Counted from the stretch's first letter, positions 23,289 to 35,695 are shown. The stretch is DNA of 64,000 nucleotides from Xylogone sp. PMI_703 (GCA_021399445.1 JAJTUQ010000005.1:1364001-1428000), one strand, 5' to 3'. Numbers and translations: made by a program. The notes: generated by a model from the letters alone, not told the origin.

Positions 23289-24581
23289 TCACACAGGAGC
23301 AGGAGTCAGAATCTGCTCCTCCTTGGATTCTTCTAAGGTACTCTCCGAAGTGGTAATCGCACTGCTGGATGGAGTAGGCTCATCCGAAACAGAGGTGGAA
23401 CGCAGAAGATGCGATGGCGTGACCGGCTCATGGGGGTTCGAAGCTGCATTGGCATTCAATTCGCTAACCTGGCGTTCTATTGGCCGGTCAGTAAGCTGTA
23501 TGTACAGAATAGTGAGTATTGGAACCTACCTAACTCCCGTATTCTTTGTCTTAGCATCTGGTTCTCCCTTGCCATCATCTGAGTCTCTGCCTGATAGAAA
23601 GCGCTTTCATCTCGTCCACTCAAACTCCACGAATCTCCACCTTCACCACTGATACTTGTAGACCTCATCCTTGGAGATGCTGTACGACTAGGTGTGCGAG
23701 AGCGACGTTGGATATCAGCCCTTGTCATATCAAAAGAGCTCCGTGGATGGAATCCAGTTCCTGGGGAACGCGGGGTTGAAGTTGTGGGGATAACTGGCAC
23801 TGGCTGGTTGGATAAGGATGGGGAACGCTCGGCGGGCGGCGTATTCTCGTCAAATATAGGCGATGAGGTGCTTTGGGGCTGGCCAGCTGCCGCTTGCAGC
23901 TGTTGCAGGTGCTGTTGCTGGGTGCGAATCATCTGAAGTAACCGATTCTGTAGATTGTTAGCTTGACATGTACAACAAACTAAAAATTAAGGTTTGGCAA
24001 AGAGAGTGAGGCAAGATAGCACTATTCAGATGATGAGGTGACATACGACTTGAGCTTCTTGTTCCTGTTCCAGCTCCTGATGTATTTCGCCTAGGCTTGG
24101 GGTACGATTGTGATGAGGGTCACCAGTTGTTTGAATGGGAGATCCTGAAATGGAAAGAGGACTCGCAGTCCGATAGGATGACTGTCCTTCTGTAATCATC
24201 TCACCTGGCGGAGGTAGTGTCGGATCATTGAGCTGTAGGTTCATGAGGACAGCAGAGCGTCGTCTTCCATGGGACAAGGGTCGATTCCGGGTGCTGCTGC
24301 TACCATTGCCCGGGGACCCTGGAGAAGAGTGAGCTGATATGAGCTGATATTTCATCAGGATGGCCTGGAGGGGGAAACATACGTCGAGCATCTTCCTGCT
24401 GCAGTCCAGCATTTACAGATGCGGCAGCTTGGAGCGAGACAGAAGCTCTTCGTGACGAGGGCGAAGGAGTCTGTCCTCGCAGAGCCGTGATATCGCTCGA
24501 TGCTTGGGAAAGTGTCCTAGTCATTGCTGGAGAGCTCGTAACTGATCGTGAGGGAGGAAGAGAGTTGAGATCTGGAGCCAT
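23289..24581 (-). CDS. Conserved fungal disordered protein with C-terminal coiled coil, function unknown
   Basis: Four exons: 24581-24383, 24318-24047, 23947-23530 and 23476-23289, giving 358 residues. The N-terminus is Ser/Arg/Pro-rich, followed by NRPLSHGRRRSAVLMNLQLN, a short conserved-looking block. Joining exons 2 and 3 yields PSLGEIHQELEQEQEAQVNR and then LLQMIRTQQQHLQQLQ, a continuous helical segment broken only by the intron. Joining exons 3 and 4 yields MLRQRIRELERQVSELN, a second coiled coil. This continuity across junctions supports the model. No DNA-binding basic region precedes the coils, so a bZIP factor is unlikely. Many SP/TP sites suggest phosphorylation. I recall related uncharacterised proteins across Pezizomycotina but no function. 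Confidence 0.85.
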
Positions 24582-26789
24582 AGTAATTTTATACTACAAC
24601 CAAATAAGCGTACGGGGCAACGAAGCTGTGTCCGCGGAGTGGGGAGATTTCCGGAAAGGAGGAGTCAGAGCGGGGGGCCGCCTGACGCTGGCTGGATCCA
24701 GCTGGGCTCGTTGGCCACCTGGAGAAGCTTGGTTTGATGGGAGATGACGGGTGATTTTGTCGTTGTGGAAGTGAGGTCTAGTGGTGGCACGAAAAGGTCA
24801 CGCATTTGGTAGAGAATTATTGGGGTCTGTGACGTTGTCGAACCCCTCCATGGCAGAATCGCTAGGCGGTGTGGGCGGCCTGACGCGCTCTCGCTCTTCC
24901 AGGCCTCACATGTCCTCGTGAATGGCGATGGCATGACCTCGTCTGGACCGGTTCCGCCCCGTTCTTCGCTCTATGGACCTCGGCGTGCCAGCGCCCAGAT
25001 CACTACTGCTGTGGCTGTTCACGCACATTGTGGAAGATTCTTCGTTAAGCTGGTCCAGCACAGTGATTTCTACTGATCGTACTCCAGGTAACATTAGCAC
25101 TACTGTGACGATAGGCCCATACGGTATTCATAGATAGCTTGAGAACTAAAGACGACAAGTACCGCAGCTTTTAGCTTTCACCTAGTAGAAAGCAACGTCA
25201 ACTCCTCAAAGCATTGCAATATTTCTGATGTCAAACATATAGGAGCCATGTCTCGTGTCCTGGGAAGAGTGCATGAGGGGATTAGGATGTTCTGCCGCGA
25301 CAATTCTACTGTGTAGCACAGTAACCAAAATCTCATGAATCAACATCCAGCGTTGCTCAGCACGCTCAGAAGTGCGTTCAGCAGTACAACACTAGAAGTA
25401 ACTGGAACACATTGGATGTGCTTGGTACAGTAAAGGAGGCACTGTCACCAGCCACTGCTCAGCCATCCGCCGTCCACGACGAGAAATCTCATGCGATCTT
25501 CTGATCTTGAGCAAAAGCGCTAAGCGGGGCGCTGAAGCAAACAAATCACAGCGGTTGTAGCCCGCCACCCGCCCTGCATGACGGGATATGCAGCCCTAAA
25601 CGCGAGGGACACGAGGGACCACTGCTTGCTACAAGCAGACAACGCTGGATTAGCAGAAGGATTCCAGGCACAGCATTTTGGAACCGCATCTATACGCGTT
25701 CTTTTACGGAGCTCGGAGGATATACGCGTATCAGATATCTTTGAGGGCCTGGTCTATCTTTTCAGGGCATTTAACTTTATCTCATAAGCATATTGATTGG
25801 GTACTTTGTCACAAAATGAATGTACTGTAGATGGATGGTGTGCAGCAAGACAACTGGGAGCCTGCCAAATCCTGGACGTCGGGTACCGGACCCGAAGGGA
25901 TACACAAATACAAAATCAAATCAGATATCCATTACCACTACCTAGGCGTTTAGTTTTTTCCGTGGGCAAATAGCGCAGCGCGATTGTAATTCATGCATAG
26001 GATAAGGCATTGGTCGGGATGGCGTTCGTTTTGAGGAGATACCGGTACGGTAAGAATGGAATCAATGACGTCAGAGTAGGATTATCTGACTTCTTGGTAC
26101 CTGAAATTCAAGTCATCCTTGAATCTTCGTTCTTACTTACTACAGATCGCAATGAAACCGATGATCCTGACATCCAACCGCCATCTCTCGTTCGCTTACG
26201 GCTGTTCCTTACTGTAAGACAATATTTGCCCTTCAAACTTGGGATTCAACTTGGCCACGCATCATTTGCTGACACCTACTTCACAGGATAATGCCTGCTT
26301 TCGTTCGTTCATTGCTTGCAAACAACGTCCCCACTTTCAGTGCAGTTTAAAACACAAGATCCACCGGTTGCAGCCTCTGCGAAGATCTCATAAATCTACA
26401 TCGGTTCGCGGCACTCGGGCCGATCACGTCCGTGTCACCTAGCAAAATGCGGTCGCCAGTGCATCTATCAACACCCCTCTAAAGTAACAAATCCCAAATA
26501 AACGTTTAGACGCTATTAAGATTCCTCTATCAGGACAATGACTATGAATTGTAGTGTGATTGGATCAGATGCGGTTCGGTGGCTGAAGCTACTTGTAGCT
26601 CCAGCTCTTCAACGATCCGGGTATGGCCTCAAATCCTTCAATGTTTCCTATTCATCATACAGTAGTGGATTACAACAAGCGTTTTCATAGTCAGCACTAT
26701 CCTACTAATAGAGACGCTAAGCTCCAACATGAATTATGGGTACCGGCTCCCACCACTCTGCGAGCAGCCAACTATTTTGAGATTTATTC

Positions 26790-26810
26790 GGGAGCCTAGA
26801 TTAGGCTCCC
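26790..26810. repeat. Perfect 9-bp inverted repeat
   Basis: GGGAGCCTA and TAGGCTCCC are separated by three bases (GAT). The same GGCTCC word occurs at 26744-26749 and 26851-26856, so this may be a cluster of protein-binding sites rather than an isolated hairpin. Confidence 0.6.
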
Positions 26811-27661
26811 ATAAAAAGAGAATGCTTACCGACTCCAAAGCTTGTTACAGGCTCCTACCAACCGGGACTGGCCAGGTTTTATGATGCACTATCAGTCTCC
26901 GTTACTCCGTCAATTCTCCACAAAAGTGCCATATTCGTATAATACCACATCCGTGATGGCCAAGCCATGTGTGTTCCTCTTCGGGAAGGTTATACTCTAT
27001 ATACAATGATGGTAAATTATTCCACAATGTTTTGCTAACTCAATTCTGCAATGTCGGTCCAATATTGTCTCTAGTGGCCCAATTGGTCCATCTAGTCTGC
27101 GAATTTCCTTCCGTAAGGGGGTTCACATTAAGCAAGAAATTAACAATTGAGCTTCTTCTAGATGGAATACGCTTTCTTAACTCCCCTTCTAATAATCTGG
27201 CTCTCAGTTATACCTTTTCTGAGCAGTAATTTACCAATTGATTGAGATTTGAATGCTATTTTCTTTGCTGTGACTGGCCTACTCAGCATGCCCGCTTCCT
27301 AATCAACAAGACTCCAGCTTCACAATGCCCAATCCAGGGCATTTCTATGCATGCGTGTACATTGATCCTTCGAAAGCGGGTCCTGGGTTAAGTTTATATT
27401 GGGGGCTCAATGCTAGTGGCGGTGCTTGCTACACAGAACAGATCGGATCTGCTGTTCTAACGATCATCCACTGTACAGTAAGATGGTGCAGGCTACAGCA
27501 TTCTGTACCTTGCCCCCCTATTGAGAGGGACACGACCAGCATGCGGAGATATGCTGCTATTAACATTGACACAGCACAGCAGTATGATACCATCGGGTTC
27601 GGGCTCGGAGGAGTGTCGTTCACGGCCGCCATATTTAGAAATGCTTGATAGGGGCTTTTCA

Positions 27662-27670
27662 ATATATAAG
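27662..27670 (+). promoter_or_regulatory. Probable TATA box of aim6
   Basis: ATATATAAG lies 82 bases before the aim6 start codon, a plausible distance for a TATA box with a short leader. No other TATA-like element is closer. Confidence 0.45.
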
Positions 27671-27751
27671 AATCCGAGTTCAATCTCAATTATGCAAGTC
27701 GAACGTGCTCAATTCGTGATCCAGCATTTGTCTTCTTGCTAGAACTCAATC

Positions 27752-29098
27752 ATGTATGCCGAAAGAGGATCTGAAATTCCCAATTACCGTACCGGTTACG
27801 AAACTCCTTCCTCATTCTCCTCCTCTGACCACATACTCACGGACCGACCAAAGAAAGGGTTCTACCAAACCTTTCCAAGATGGACAACAAGAGGCATCTG
27901 CCAACTACCTAGAAGCTGCCTAAATAATAGACGTTGTAGATGGATATCATGGGTCATCGCGTCTATTTTGGTCCTGACAGCACTCGGTGCCATGTACGTC
28001 CAACCCCCTATTCACCCCCAATGGTCACCAACAACCGCTACTCTTCCCCGAACTAACGAAACAAAACACAACAACAGAATATGGCTATCTCTCGTAGTCA
28101 CTGTGCTCAACCGCCTTACAATACCACGCCCCCATAATGGTCTTCAACAAATTGTCCAAACCTACCGTGCCCCTAACGCAACAAACCCAGCCTCACCGAC
28201 CTGGCTCGAAAATTTCAGCAATGCCCTCCTCCCTGCCCCGTGTCACTCCCATAACGACTACTGGCACCGAGTGCCTCTATATGAAGGCCTCGCGGCAGGA
28301 TGTATAAGTACTGAAGCAGACATCTGGTACGGCAACAACAAAGATGGCAAGCCCGACTTATTCATCGGCCACACTCGCCGCTCCCTCGGCGAGCACCGCA
28401 CGCTCAGGAGTCTCTACCTCGATCCACTGCACGACATCCTCACCCATCAGAACACCCCCGCCGCATCCAACCTCACAGAGGGCATCGACCGTGATGGATT
28501 CGACAACACCTCCCTCACGGGTGTCTTCTCCATGGTCCCAACGCAAACCTTCGTCCTCCTGCTCGACTTCAAAACCGACAAGGGAGGAATATGGGACGAA
28601 GTGCTCTCAGAGCTCGACCCCCTCCGCTCTGCAGGATACCTCACGCACTGGACGCCAGAAACCGGCGTGGTCACCCGCCCACTCACCATCGTCGCCAGCG
28701 GCTCTGCGCCCTTCTCATCCATCCTGGCAAACACAACCTACCGCGACGTCTTCTACGACGCTCCACTGAATAAGCTCTCCGAGGCCAACACGCCGTACAA
28801 CAGCAACAACTCGTACTACGCGAGTGCGTCGCTTGGTGCGGGCGTGGGGAAGGTGTGGTTCGGGAAGCTAAGCGGCGGGCAGGCGAGGAAGGCGGAGGCT
28901 CAGATCCAGCGGGCCGGGGAGCTGGGATTGATGAGTCGGTACTGGGACACGCCGAGCTGGCCGGTGGGGTGGAGGAATCGGGTGTGGGAGCGGTTGGTTG
29001 GGTTGGGGGAGAGTGTGTTGAATGCGGATGATTTGACGGCGGCGGCGAGGTGGGATTGGGAGATGTGTGTTGTGGCGGGGGTGAATATATGTAATTGA
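27752..29098 (+). CDS. aim6: Aim6-family PLC-like phosphodiesterase fold protein
   Basis: Single exon, 448 residues. The N-terminal 65 residues are cytosolic-looking; a single transmembrane helix follows (about 66-86, WISWVIASILVLTALGAMY), making a type II membrane protein with a lumenal or extracellular domain carrying several NxS/T sites. The domain begins CHSHNDYWHRVPLYEGLAAGC (about 163-183), then STEADIWY and FIGHTRRSL: the His, Asp, Glu and His pattern of a phosphatidylinositol phospholipase C / glycerophosphodiester phosphodiesterase TIM barrel. FVLLLDFKTD is the core strand. The family is named after yeast Aim6 (altered inheritance of mitochondria), whose biochemical activity is uncertain. 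Codons in the second half are strikingly GC-rich at the third position compared with the first half. Confidence 0.92.
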   Translation: MYAERGSEIPNYRTGYETPSSFSSSDHILTDRPKKGFYQTFPRWTTRGICQLPRSCLNNRRCRWISWVIASILVLTALGAMYVQPPIHPQWSPTTATLPRTNETKHNNRIWLSLVVTVLNRLTIPRPHNGLQQIVQTYRAPNATNPASPTWLENFSNALLPAPCHSHNDYWHRVPLYEGLAAGCISTEADIWYGNNKDGKPDLFIGHTRRSLGEHRTLRSLYLDPLHDILTHQNTPAASNLTEGIDRDGFDNTSLTGVFSMVPTQTFVLLLDFKTDKGGIWDEVLSELDPLRSAGYLTHWTPETGVVTRPLTIVASGSAPFSSILANTTYRDVFYDAPLNKLSEANTPYNSNNSYYASASLGAGVGKVWFGKLSGGQARKAEAQIQRAGELGLMSRYWDTPSWPVGWRNRVWERLVGLGESVLNADDLTAAARWDWEMCVVAGVNICN

Positions 29099-32000
29099 GG
29101 TGAGGTGATGGGAGAGGAGCTAATAGGCTTTATGAGTTTCCTTTTTTTTTTTGTCTTCATGATTTGCATTGGCGGCGTTGGAGGTGTTTTAGGTTTGGTC
29201 TTATTGTTCTTGGTTATGGTTGCGGGTGTAATTAATGATTATGGCATGAAGCTATGTTTAGATACCCTATATACAAAGGTGAATATATAACTTGTATGTA
29301 CTTCTGGTGCTTGGTCTTGACGATGTCTCATATTTCGTGCGTATTTCTCTCTCGTAGTCTGATAAGACCTATACTCAGTGCGTCTGACATTTAGTAACGA
29401 AAACTTAAACTTATAGATAACGTCACTAGGTATTGCAAAGTGTAGTGTCGGGGATAGAAGTATGAGCTTAATCCGGAGAAAGGTAGTAGTTACCAGCACC
29501 CCCTGATTCATGTAATCAAGTAATCAAGTAATCACCTTATATAGTGGGGGATAACTCCACGATAAGTTTTAGTAGCAGATGACCTTCCAAAGCCATGTAT
29601 CTGTTATTTTTCTTCTGCTCCAACTTCACTAATTAGCTACCTCCTGGCTCTTGGAATTATCAGCCTTCTTTATATAAATCCGTGAAAGTGAAAATAACTG
29701 TTCTAGAAGCAAGATACGATTGGAGGGGTGTAAGGCATACTCCGTACAATTTAGATGACACCGTGGGGCAGAAATTCTTTTGTCATCCCATGGTATTCCT
29801 TTCTTATTTTCCTTCTCTAGCTATTCAGGTCTACCAGGCCTCAGTCGCATACTCCCGAGTAGAATGTAGACTCGCAATCAGGTTGCAGATGTTTACTAAT
29901 TCCAAGCAGACTAGATGATGTAGTTTCTATAGTACACATCTTCAGAGGTGTTGTGTGTATATGTGGATGAAACTAGAATAAACCCCTCTTGACATTTGGA
30001 ACCAGTAATCGGACAATGCAATGGCGCAACCACATGCATACTTGATAATGTGCCTCGTATTTAATCCGACCTTCATTATCCATCATCCATCAATCTAATT
30101 GTCAACTATCTCCATTGTTTATTGTATATATATATGTCTAGTTATTTATATGACACTGTTTTTATCACAATGACTGGAAAGAGCACAGAGCGCAGAGATA
30201 CCTGAGAACCGTGGGGTAAAGTAAACTCCGTGACCACAGATGCAGGTGCATCGGTGCAGTGGCTGGATGGAGTAATGATACCTGGTACAGTAACTACGGA
30301 GGTACAGCAGTAGGGCAATAAGATGCATTTTATAGGTCGCAGTGCAGGATGCAGAGGCGGATAAAGTGGTGCACGTGCGACATGGCACATGTCCGTGTGC
30401 TGTGTGTACGTATGGATGCAGTGGATGGGTGTACCTCCGTATGTGTGGTTAGGGCACAGGGGAAAAGATGAGGACCCACGTGATCTAGAGGTTAGCTTCC
30501 ATCCAATACAGTACATAATTATATGCCTCCGTATTGGTTATCGTACCGTAAGAATAATGAAGAAGAAGAGTGATTCGCTCGCTCCTTTTTCTTTTCGTAG
30601 TGAGTGACGGTTTTGACAGGAAGCAATGCCCGGCGGCGCTAATGCAGGTACGAGGACATTTCCAGCCGGGTGTTGAACCTTGAACCTTGCCGCTGGGACA
30701 CGACGCGGGCCTGTGCTGCTTGTCGGTGGCCTGGATTCCCACGCTGAATCTGGGCAGGGTTGGTTAGATTTGGGCGGGCTCCCCGTGATCAGCAAAATGA
30801 GAGAGTTGGTAATTACAAGTATATTTGTAGATTATGCTGTGTAAATGCTGTGCAACATGATGTATACATGAGGATATAATAATATTGGTGGTATTTTGGA
30901 ATCCTGCATACTGGACTATACTATGCAAGTATTTAATTTGTTGAAGGAAGAAAGGACCGAGGTTGACCGGGACTACAAGAACCAACGTGACTGCCCCTCA
31001 AACATGAGGCGTGGTGATCATCGCCAGCCCACAGTAAAGGAGCCAGTAGGGTACGAACCTCAGCCGCGCACAACCTCGAGTGCAACTTTGAGTACCTGCA
31101 ACTCCATCTTCTTTTTTGCTCCACCCGCCATGTGCTTTGGGTCACAGTCACAAATCTATATACGGAGGTGGTCCTTGTGCTGTGAGGATATCCTTCGTAC
31201 TGTAGTAAGTAAGCAGTTTGGCCTGGTGTAAAAAATATTAGAAATACTTGTACGGATATACACACGGCACACGGCTCGGCAGAAGTCAGCGGAAGAGAAC
31301 CCGTGTGAGACAATGGTGATTATCTTGCGCACCTCGAGGAATCAATTGTATTATTGTATTATTAAATTATGATCTATCATTCTCTCTTTCTACAGCAGGT
31401 TATTTCCACGATGGACCTTTGTGTACCGTACCGTACCGTGTCGCAATAATAAAGCCCTCCCAAGAAATATGCAGGTACAGGCCAATCTTACATCAACACC
31501 TGCAGCCACCGAAAACTAACCTGCGTGCGGCAACCCCGTCCCAGTCCTCTTTGGGCCTCGTGCCCTTTCCCTTTTTCCCCTTCCAACGGCCGTCCCGCTG
31601 CTCAGGCCCCCTCGCCCCGAAGTCGCTTCTCTCTCTCTCTCTTACCTGCCCTTACTCCCTGCTCTGCTCTTCCTCTTCCCCTTTGTGGTCTTTGCTCTAG
31701 ATCTATCTCCCTTCTCCCCGAGGGCTGATGGCGGAAGGGCAAAGACCAGCCGGCCTTGTCCCGGTTGCTCCAACTAGCCCGGCGCGTCCAATCACAGCAG
31801 CCGGGTTGAGAAGAAAGGGCACGATCGTCCGCTACCTTTACCTTAGAGCTGGGTGGAGTGCCGCGCTGGTGATCCGATCACCTCAGCCCAGCCCAGCCCC
31901 AAAGGAGTCCCCACTGCAAGGCGAAAAGCCCTGCCCTGTCTGGCCGTGGTTGTTGCTGCTGCCGGTGCTTGCTGGGTCGTCCTTGAGTGCTGACAGAGGG

Positions 32001-32821
32001 CCTCGGGTTTCCTCTTCTTCCTTGTCACTTCTCTTCTCTTCTCTTTCTCACATCAATCTTTTCTTTCGTATTTCCTCTTTTTCACTCTTTTTCGTTTCTT
32101 TCAATCTCACGAGTGATTATGCTTCGAAATGTCGTCTCGGTGATGCTCTAGGTGGAAGAGGGACGGGTCTGGCCTCGTTCGGTCATCTCGCACACATACA
32201 TACATACACTTTCACACTCTAAATTCTCGAATCCTTCCTGACACAACCATATAACCTATCAATCACCATCACTACCACCACCACCACTACTCCTCCTCAA
32301 TTCATGCCTCTCCAAGCAAAGAATCCCCTCTCGGCACTTCCGCCGGGCATGTCTGCATATCGACTCCCGTAATCACACCTAGTTCTTTCCATTACAACCA
32401 CTCTCGCTCCTGCTACACTCGTTTTGCGCTTTCTTTTCCACCACTCGCCCGCCACTCCTCTTGATCAGTTTCTCTCCTCTTCTGAATTGACCGATTTCGC
32501 GCGCTTTAGAAAGAATTCGTGCTCTCTTCCAAGAACTGGTCAAACCCAATCACTCTCGAGCCACACAATCTTTTACAGCATAACCGAAGACGGCAAGAAT
32601 AGATAACAAGACAGGTAGCAATTGGGCATGCATGTGGATTGGTTTCACGGGACAATACCACCTCTGTTGGCTGATTCATAGCACCTCATCGTGGATCCTA
32701 CGGCTATCATCTCCCTTGCTACGCAGCGAGAAAGAAACCACTCTCGTTTTATACTTGGATTACACAATTGAGCAGGCATTGGTGAGAATCTGAGCAAATT
32801 GAATGCATATCTCAGGAAGAG
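29099..32821. other. Gene-free region and long pyrimidine-rich leader of the PH-domain gene
   Basis: 3.7 kb. The 29100-31400 part is AT-rich intergenic DNA with a triple TAATCA direct repeat (29513-29534) and GTAC/ACCGT-rich bits (30509-30550, 31425-31440). From about 31550 the plus strand becomes strongly CT-rich (a CT run at 31628-31642; TTTCTCTT-rich at 32025-32110; many CCACCA words at 32270-32295), typical of fungal promoters and long 5' leaders. A 164-codon frame at 31728-32222 falls in this leader and is probably not translated. Confidence 0.6.
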
Positions 32822-35695
32822 ATGTCAACTACACAGCCTGGAAAGCCCCCCCAAGGCAGTCGGGCAACGGAGCCCACCCGTCTGCAATCCTTGCTGAGCC
32901 GCCATGAGCGACCTCGCCCCAGTGACCTGCAGAAGTCCATCGAGGAGAAGGACAGGGTGCCGCTGCGCCCGCCCAAGGTACAGCGACAGGGTTCTGCTAT
33001 GGCGCTCAGAAATATGTTTTCTCGAAACAAGACCGAAAAGGCATCTCAGCCGTCAAAGCTCTCGGCCACGGCTTCTCCTGCTCCGAGTTCGACGCCTGCT
33101 CCCAGACCTGCTCCTGCTGCGCCTGTGTTACCCCCTAAAACCACGACGAAGAGCCTCCCCCAGCCCAGTACTATTCCAAAGGCGAGACTACCACGGACAA
33201 CAAGGACAGAGCCGGTGCCTCCTCCACCTCCACCTCCTGCACCGGCCAAAACGGCCCCATCTGCTCAACCTACAGCTAAGCCATCACGACTCAACCTGAG
33301 AGGGAAGAGTGCAAGGCAAAGCATAGCCCCGGCGACGAAACCAAACCAAACCCCAACCCCCGCGCCCAGAGCACCTCAAAGACCCCCTTCTCGCCTGTCA
33401 GCGGCCTGGGACCCACCTCCTCTTTTCCAAGCATTCCCCCAGGCTATCAAGTATGCTGAGTTGACGGCCTCCACCTTGTCAGCAGACTCAATCTTGCGGA
33501 TGAGTAACCATAAAAGACACAATAGCATCCGAGAAGAAATCGCTCAAACCCCAATGAGTCCCGATGGTACGCCCGCCGTTGATGAAAGGTCGAAAACCCC
33601 TAAACCAAGGAGACCGAGACGGCGTATCTCAGTCTCCCTCCCCAAACCAGAGTGGACCAAGAAGATATACGTTCTGGTGACGTCTGGCTATCTTCTTCAA
33701 TATGCAGGTGAGGGCTCTTTTGATAGATTGCCCGAGAAGATGATGCAGCTGGGAAAAGATTCGGTGGCGTTTGCCAGTGACGCGATTCCAGGCAAGCATT
33801 GGGTTCTCCAAATCTCACAAGCTATGAATGCAGAAGGTGCTCCCGCAGCGGACTCAAGGTCACTCCTCTCGAGGCTCAACTTTCGAGGAGCCGATTATCG
33901 AAGGAGTGCTACCAGTTTTCTTCTGATCTTGAACAGCGCCGAGGAGATGGATGGATGGATTGCAGCAGTAAGGAAGGAAATCGAGGCCCTGGGCGGCAAG
34001 AAACATCTCTCGGAAACAGGGAAGCCCAAGCCCGAGGAGAAACCCACCCAACTTAAGGAACAGCCCAGCCACAGATATCTCGTTAAAAGAGATTCGGCCC
34101 TCATCACGAGTCCTGCCTCTTTACAACGCTTTTCTTTCGATTCCAAAGGAACTGCCCATGGGGTACCACCAAACGCAGAAGAGTCTCAAGCCACCCCCCG
34201 AACTTCTACAAGCTTCAAGCCAGCGCCTAAAGGTCTAAACCCAGAATCTGATCAAACCGAGAGGAATAAGCATGACAGCTCACATCGGTTTTCATACATG
34301 TCATCGGGACAGCCAACGGTGCTGAGCTCGCAGCCTGCTTCGATAACCAGCTCACCTACGCGTACTAGCTTTTCCACCATGGAGGACAGCCAGGCAAAGA
34401 TATCCGTGGACGATGTTCTTTCTAGGCCAAATATCCTAGCCGTCAACGCTCGCAGAAAATCAATTCAAGCACTAAACGATCCGGTCTTGATTTCGAGTCC
34501 CATCCAGCGAGCTCGGCCATATTCTACTTACGCCGTACCAATGAGACCTTCACGGACTCAATCTCCACCGACTCCAAACTTCAGCGTTCCCACCACATCT
34601 AGCAGACGATATTCATCTGCGGTACCTCCGGCAAGGGATATACTTCCAACTCAGAGCGAAAATAGCAATGCCTCCACATCCCAAAACACACAGCCTCTTC
34701 CAGAAAAACCAGAGCAGATATCTGTAACTCCAACCGCAGCGGCTGTTGTGATTACCAGAGACAGAAACTCAAAGTCACCTGCACTTGAAGCTGGACCAAC
34801 TGTGGTCACCCCTACTGCCTCATCCTTCAAGGTGGTCCCACAGGCCAAGCCAACCGTTGTGAATATACCTGCGAGATCACTAAGTCTCAAAGTGGCACCG
34901 ACTGCATCTAAAATTGTTCCCCCCCCTCGACGCTCGTCTGTTTTTGCAACTTCTACTCCGCTGGTAGACATGACGCACCGTTCTCCCCAGTCCCCGCTAC
35001 AACATATCGGTAGCATGCAGATTTCACGAAAGGGTGAGCATGATGTACGAGATGCTCCTATTGACCCTTCAGATCAGGCATATACAGTGCCTCCGGCCGC
35101 TATTGCAACTCCATTACCCGCATCTCCACCGCCAGAGGAATCAACATCAAAGCTCCCACAACTACTCTCAATGGCTGAGAGTGAGAACATTCTAGGTCCC
35201 GAGTTGCCAACCACCAAAACTCCCAAGCCTAGGTTAGCTCGCCTTATTCTAGTGCCAGATAAGCAATTCTCGTCTAGTCTCCCGACTCCCACCTTCGTTA
35301 GGAGAAGCTCTTCACGAGAGAGCATCACGTCGGGAGCTAGCTCCAGCACTGCCACTACTCCAGCACGTTCGTCCACCAGACCATCGCCACAGTTTCCATC
35401 CTTCCGTAATAGAACTTCCATTGGTGCACTCACTCCTGCACCAGCTCCTCCACAATCTCCCGTCAAGTCTCTCTCCCGAACTCCTCCCCCTAGACGTCAG
35501 ATCTCTCCTTCTCTGCAACGTCTTCGCGCAGAGGCCAACGCCAGGGGTGTGAGCACTAGGAAGAGCCTACCAATCTTGGTCAGTGGCCCACCCCCGGCTC
35601 CTCCTCCAGACTATGCATTGCCACCGTTGCCTCCTGCTGGCAACGGATCAAAAGGTCCATTGAGGTCAGGCTCGAAGGGTGGTATTAGAACCTAA
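32822..35695 (+). CDS. PH-domain protein with long disordered flanks
   Basis: Single exon, 957 residues. A pleckstrin-homology domain lies at about 275-390: WTKKIYVLVTSGYLLQYAGEG forms the first strands, and LILNSAEEMDGWIAAVRKEI the C-terminal helix with the invariant tryptophan. Such domains bind phosphoinositides or proteins at membranes. The N-terminal 200 residues are Pro/Ala-rich with a PPPPPPPAPA run near 139-146, and the C-terminal 550 are Ser/Pro/Thr-rich with many SP/TP sites and a PPAPPPDYALPPLPP segment near the end, suited to SH3 or WW binding. It could be a cell-polarity or signalling scaffold; I cannot assign it to a named fungal protein. The start is the first ATG after a long CT-rich leader. 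Confidence 0.88.
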   Translation: MSTTQPGKPPQGSRATEPTRLQSLLSRHERPRPSDLQKSIEEKDRVPLRPPKVQRQGSAMALRNMFSRNKTEKASQPSKLSATASPAPSSTPAPRPAPAAPVLPPKTTTKSLPQPSTIPKARLPRTTRTEPVPPPPPPPAPAKTAPSAQPTAKPSRLNLRGKSARQSIAPATKPNQTPTPAPRAPQRPPSRLSAAWDPPPLFQAFPQAIKYAELTASTLSADSILRMSNHKRHNSIREEIAQTPMSPDGTPAVDERSKTPKPRRPRRRISVSLPKPEWTKKIYVLVTSGYLLQYAGEGSFDRLPEKMMQLGKDSVAFASDAIPGKHWVLQISQAMNAEGAPAADSRSLLSRLNFRGADYRRSATSFLLILNSAEEMDGWIAAVRKEIEALGGKKHLSETGKPKPEEKPTQLKEQPSHRYLVKRDSALITSPASLQRFSFDSKGTAHGVPPNAEESQATPRTSTSFKPAPKGLNPESDQTERNKHDSSHRFSYMSSGQPTVLSSQPASITSSPTRTSFSTMEDSQAKISVDDVLSRPNILAVNARRKSIQALNDPVLISSPIQRARPYSTYAVPMRPSRTQSPPTPNFSVPTTSSRRYSSAVPPARDILPTQSENSNASTSQNTQPLPEKPEQISVTPTAAAVVITRDRNSKSPALEAGPTVVTPTASSFKVVPQAKPTVVNIPARSLSLKVAPTASKIVPPPRRSSVFATSTPLVDMTHRSPQSPLQHIGSMQISRKGEHDVRDAPIDPSDQAYTVPPAAIATPLPASPPPEESTSKLPQLLSMAESENILGPELPTTKTPKPRLARLILVPDKQFSSSLPTPTFVRRSSSRESITSGASSSTATTPARSSTRPSPQFPSFRNRTSIGALTPAPAPPQSPVKSLSRTPPPRRQISPSLQRLRAEANARGVSTRKSLPILVSGPPPAPPPDYALPPLPPAGNGSKGPLRSGSKGGIRT

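Larger units (their letters stand above)
24582..27751. other. Gene-free region upstream of aim6
   Basis: 3.2 kb between divergent starts. An 89-codon frame at 24665-24934 (minus) lies in the probable leader of the 23289 gene. Frames at 26010-26291, 26969-27229 and 27325-27648 lack any protein-like signature. A perfect inverted repeat (26790-26810) sits among several GGCTCC words. The aim6 TATA box is at 27662. No RNA gene recognised. Confidence 0.65.

Noticed and set aside
27325..27648. 107-codon plus-strand frame upstream of aim6
   Set aside because: No signature, and it overlaps the promoter area just before the aim6 TATA box.
31728..32222. 164-codon plus-strand frame
   Set aside because: Same reason: pyrimidine-rich leader before the PH-domain gene, no protein-like signature.
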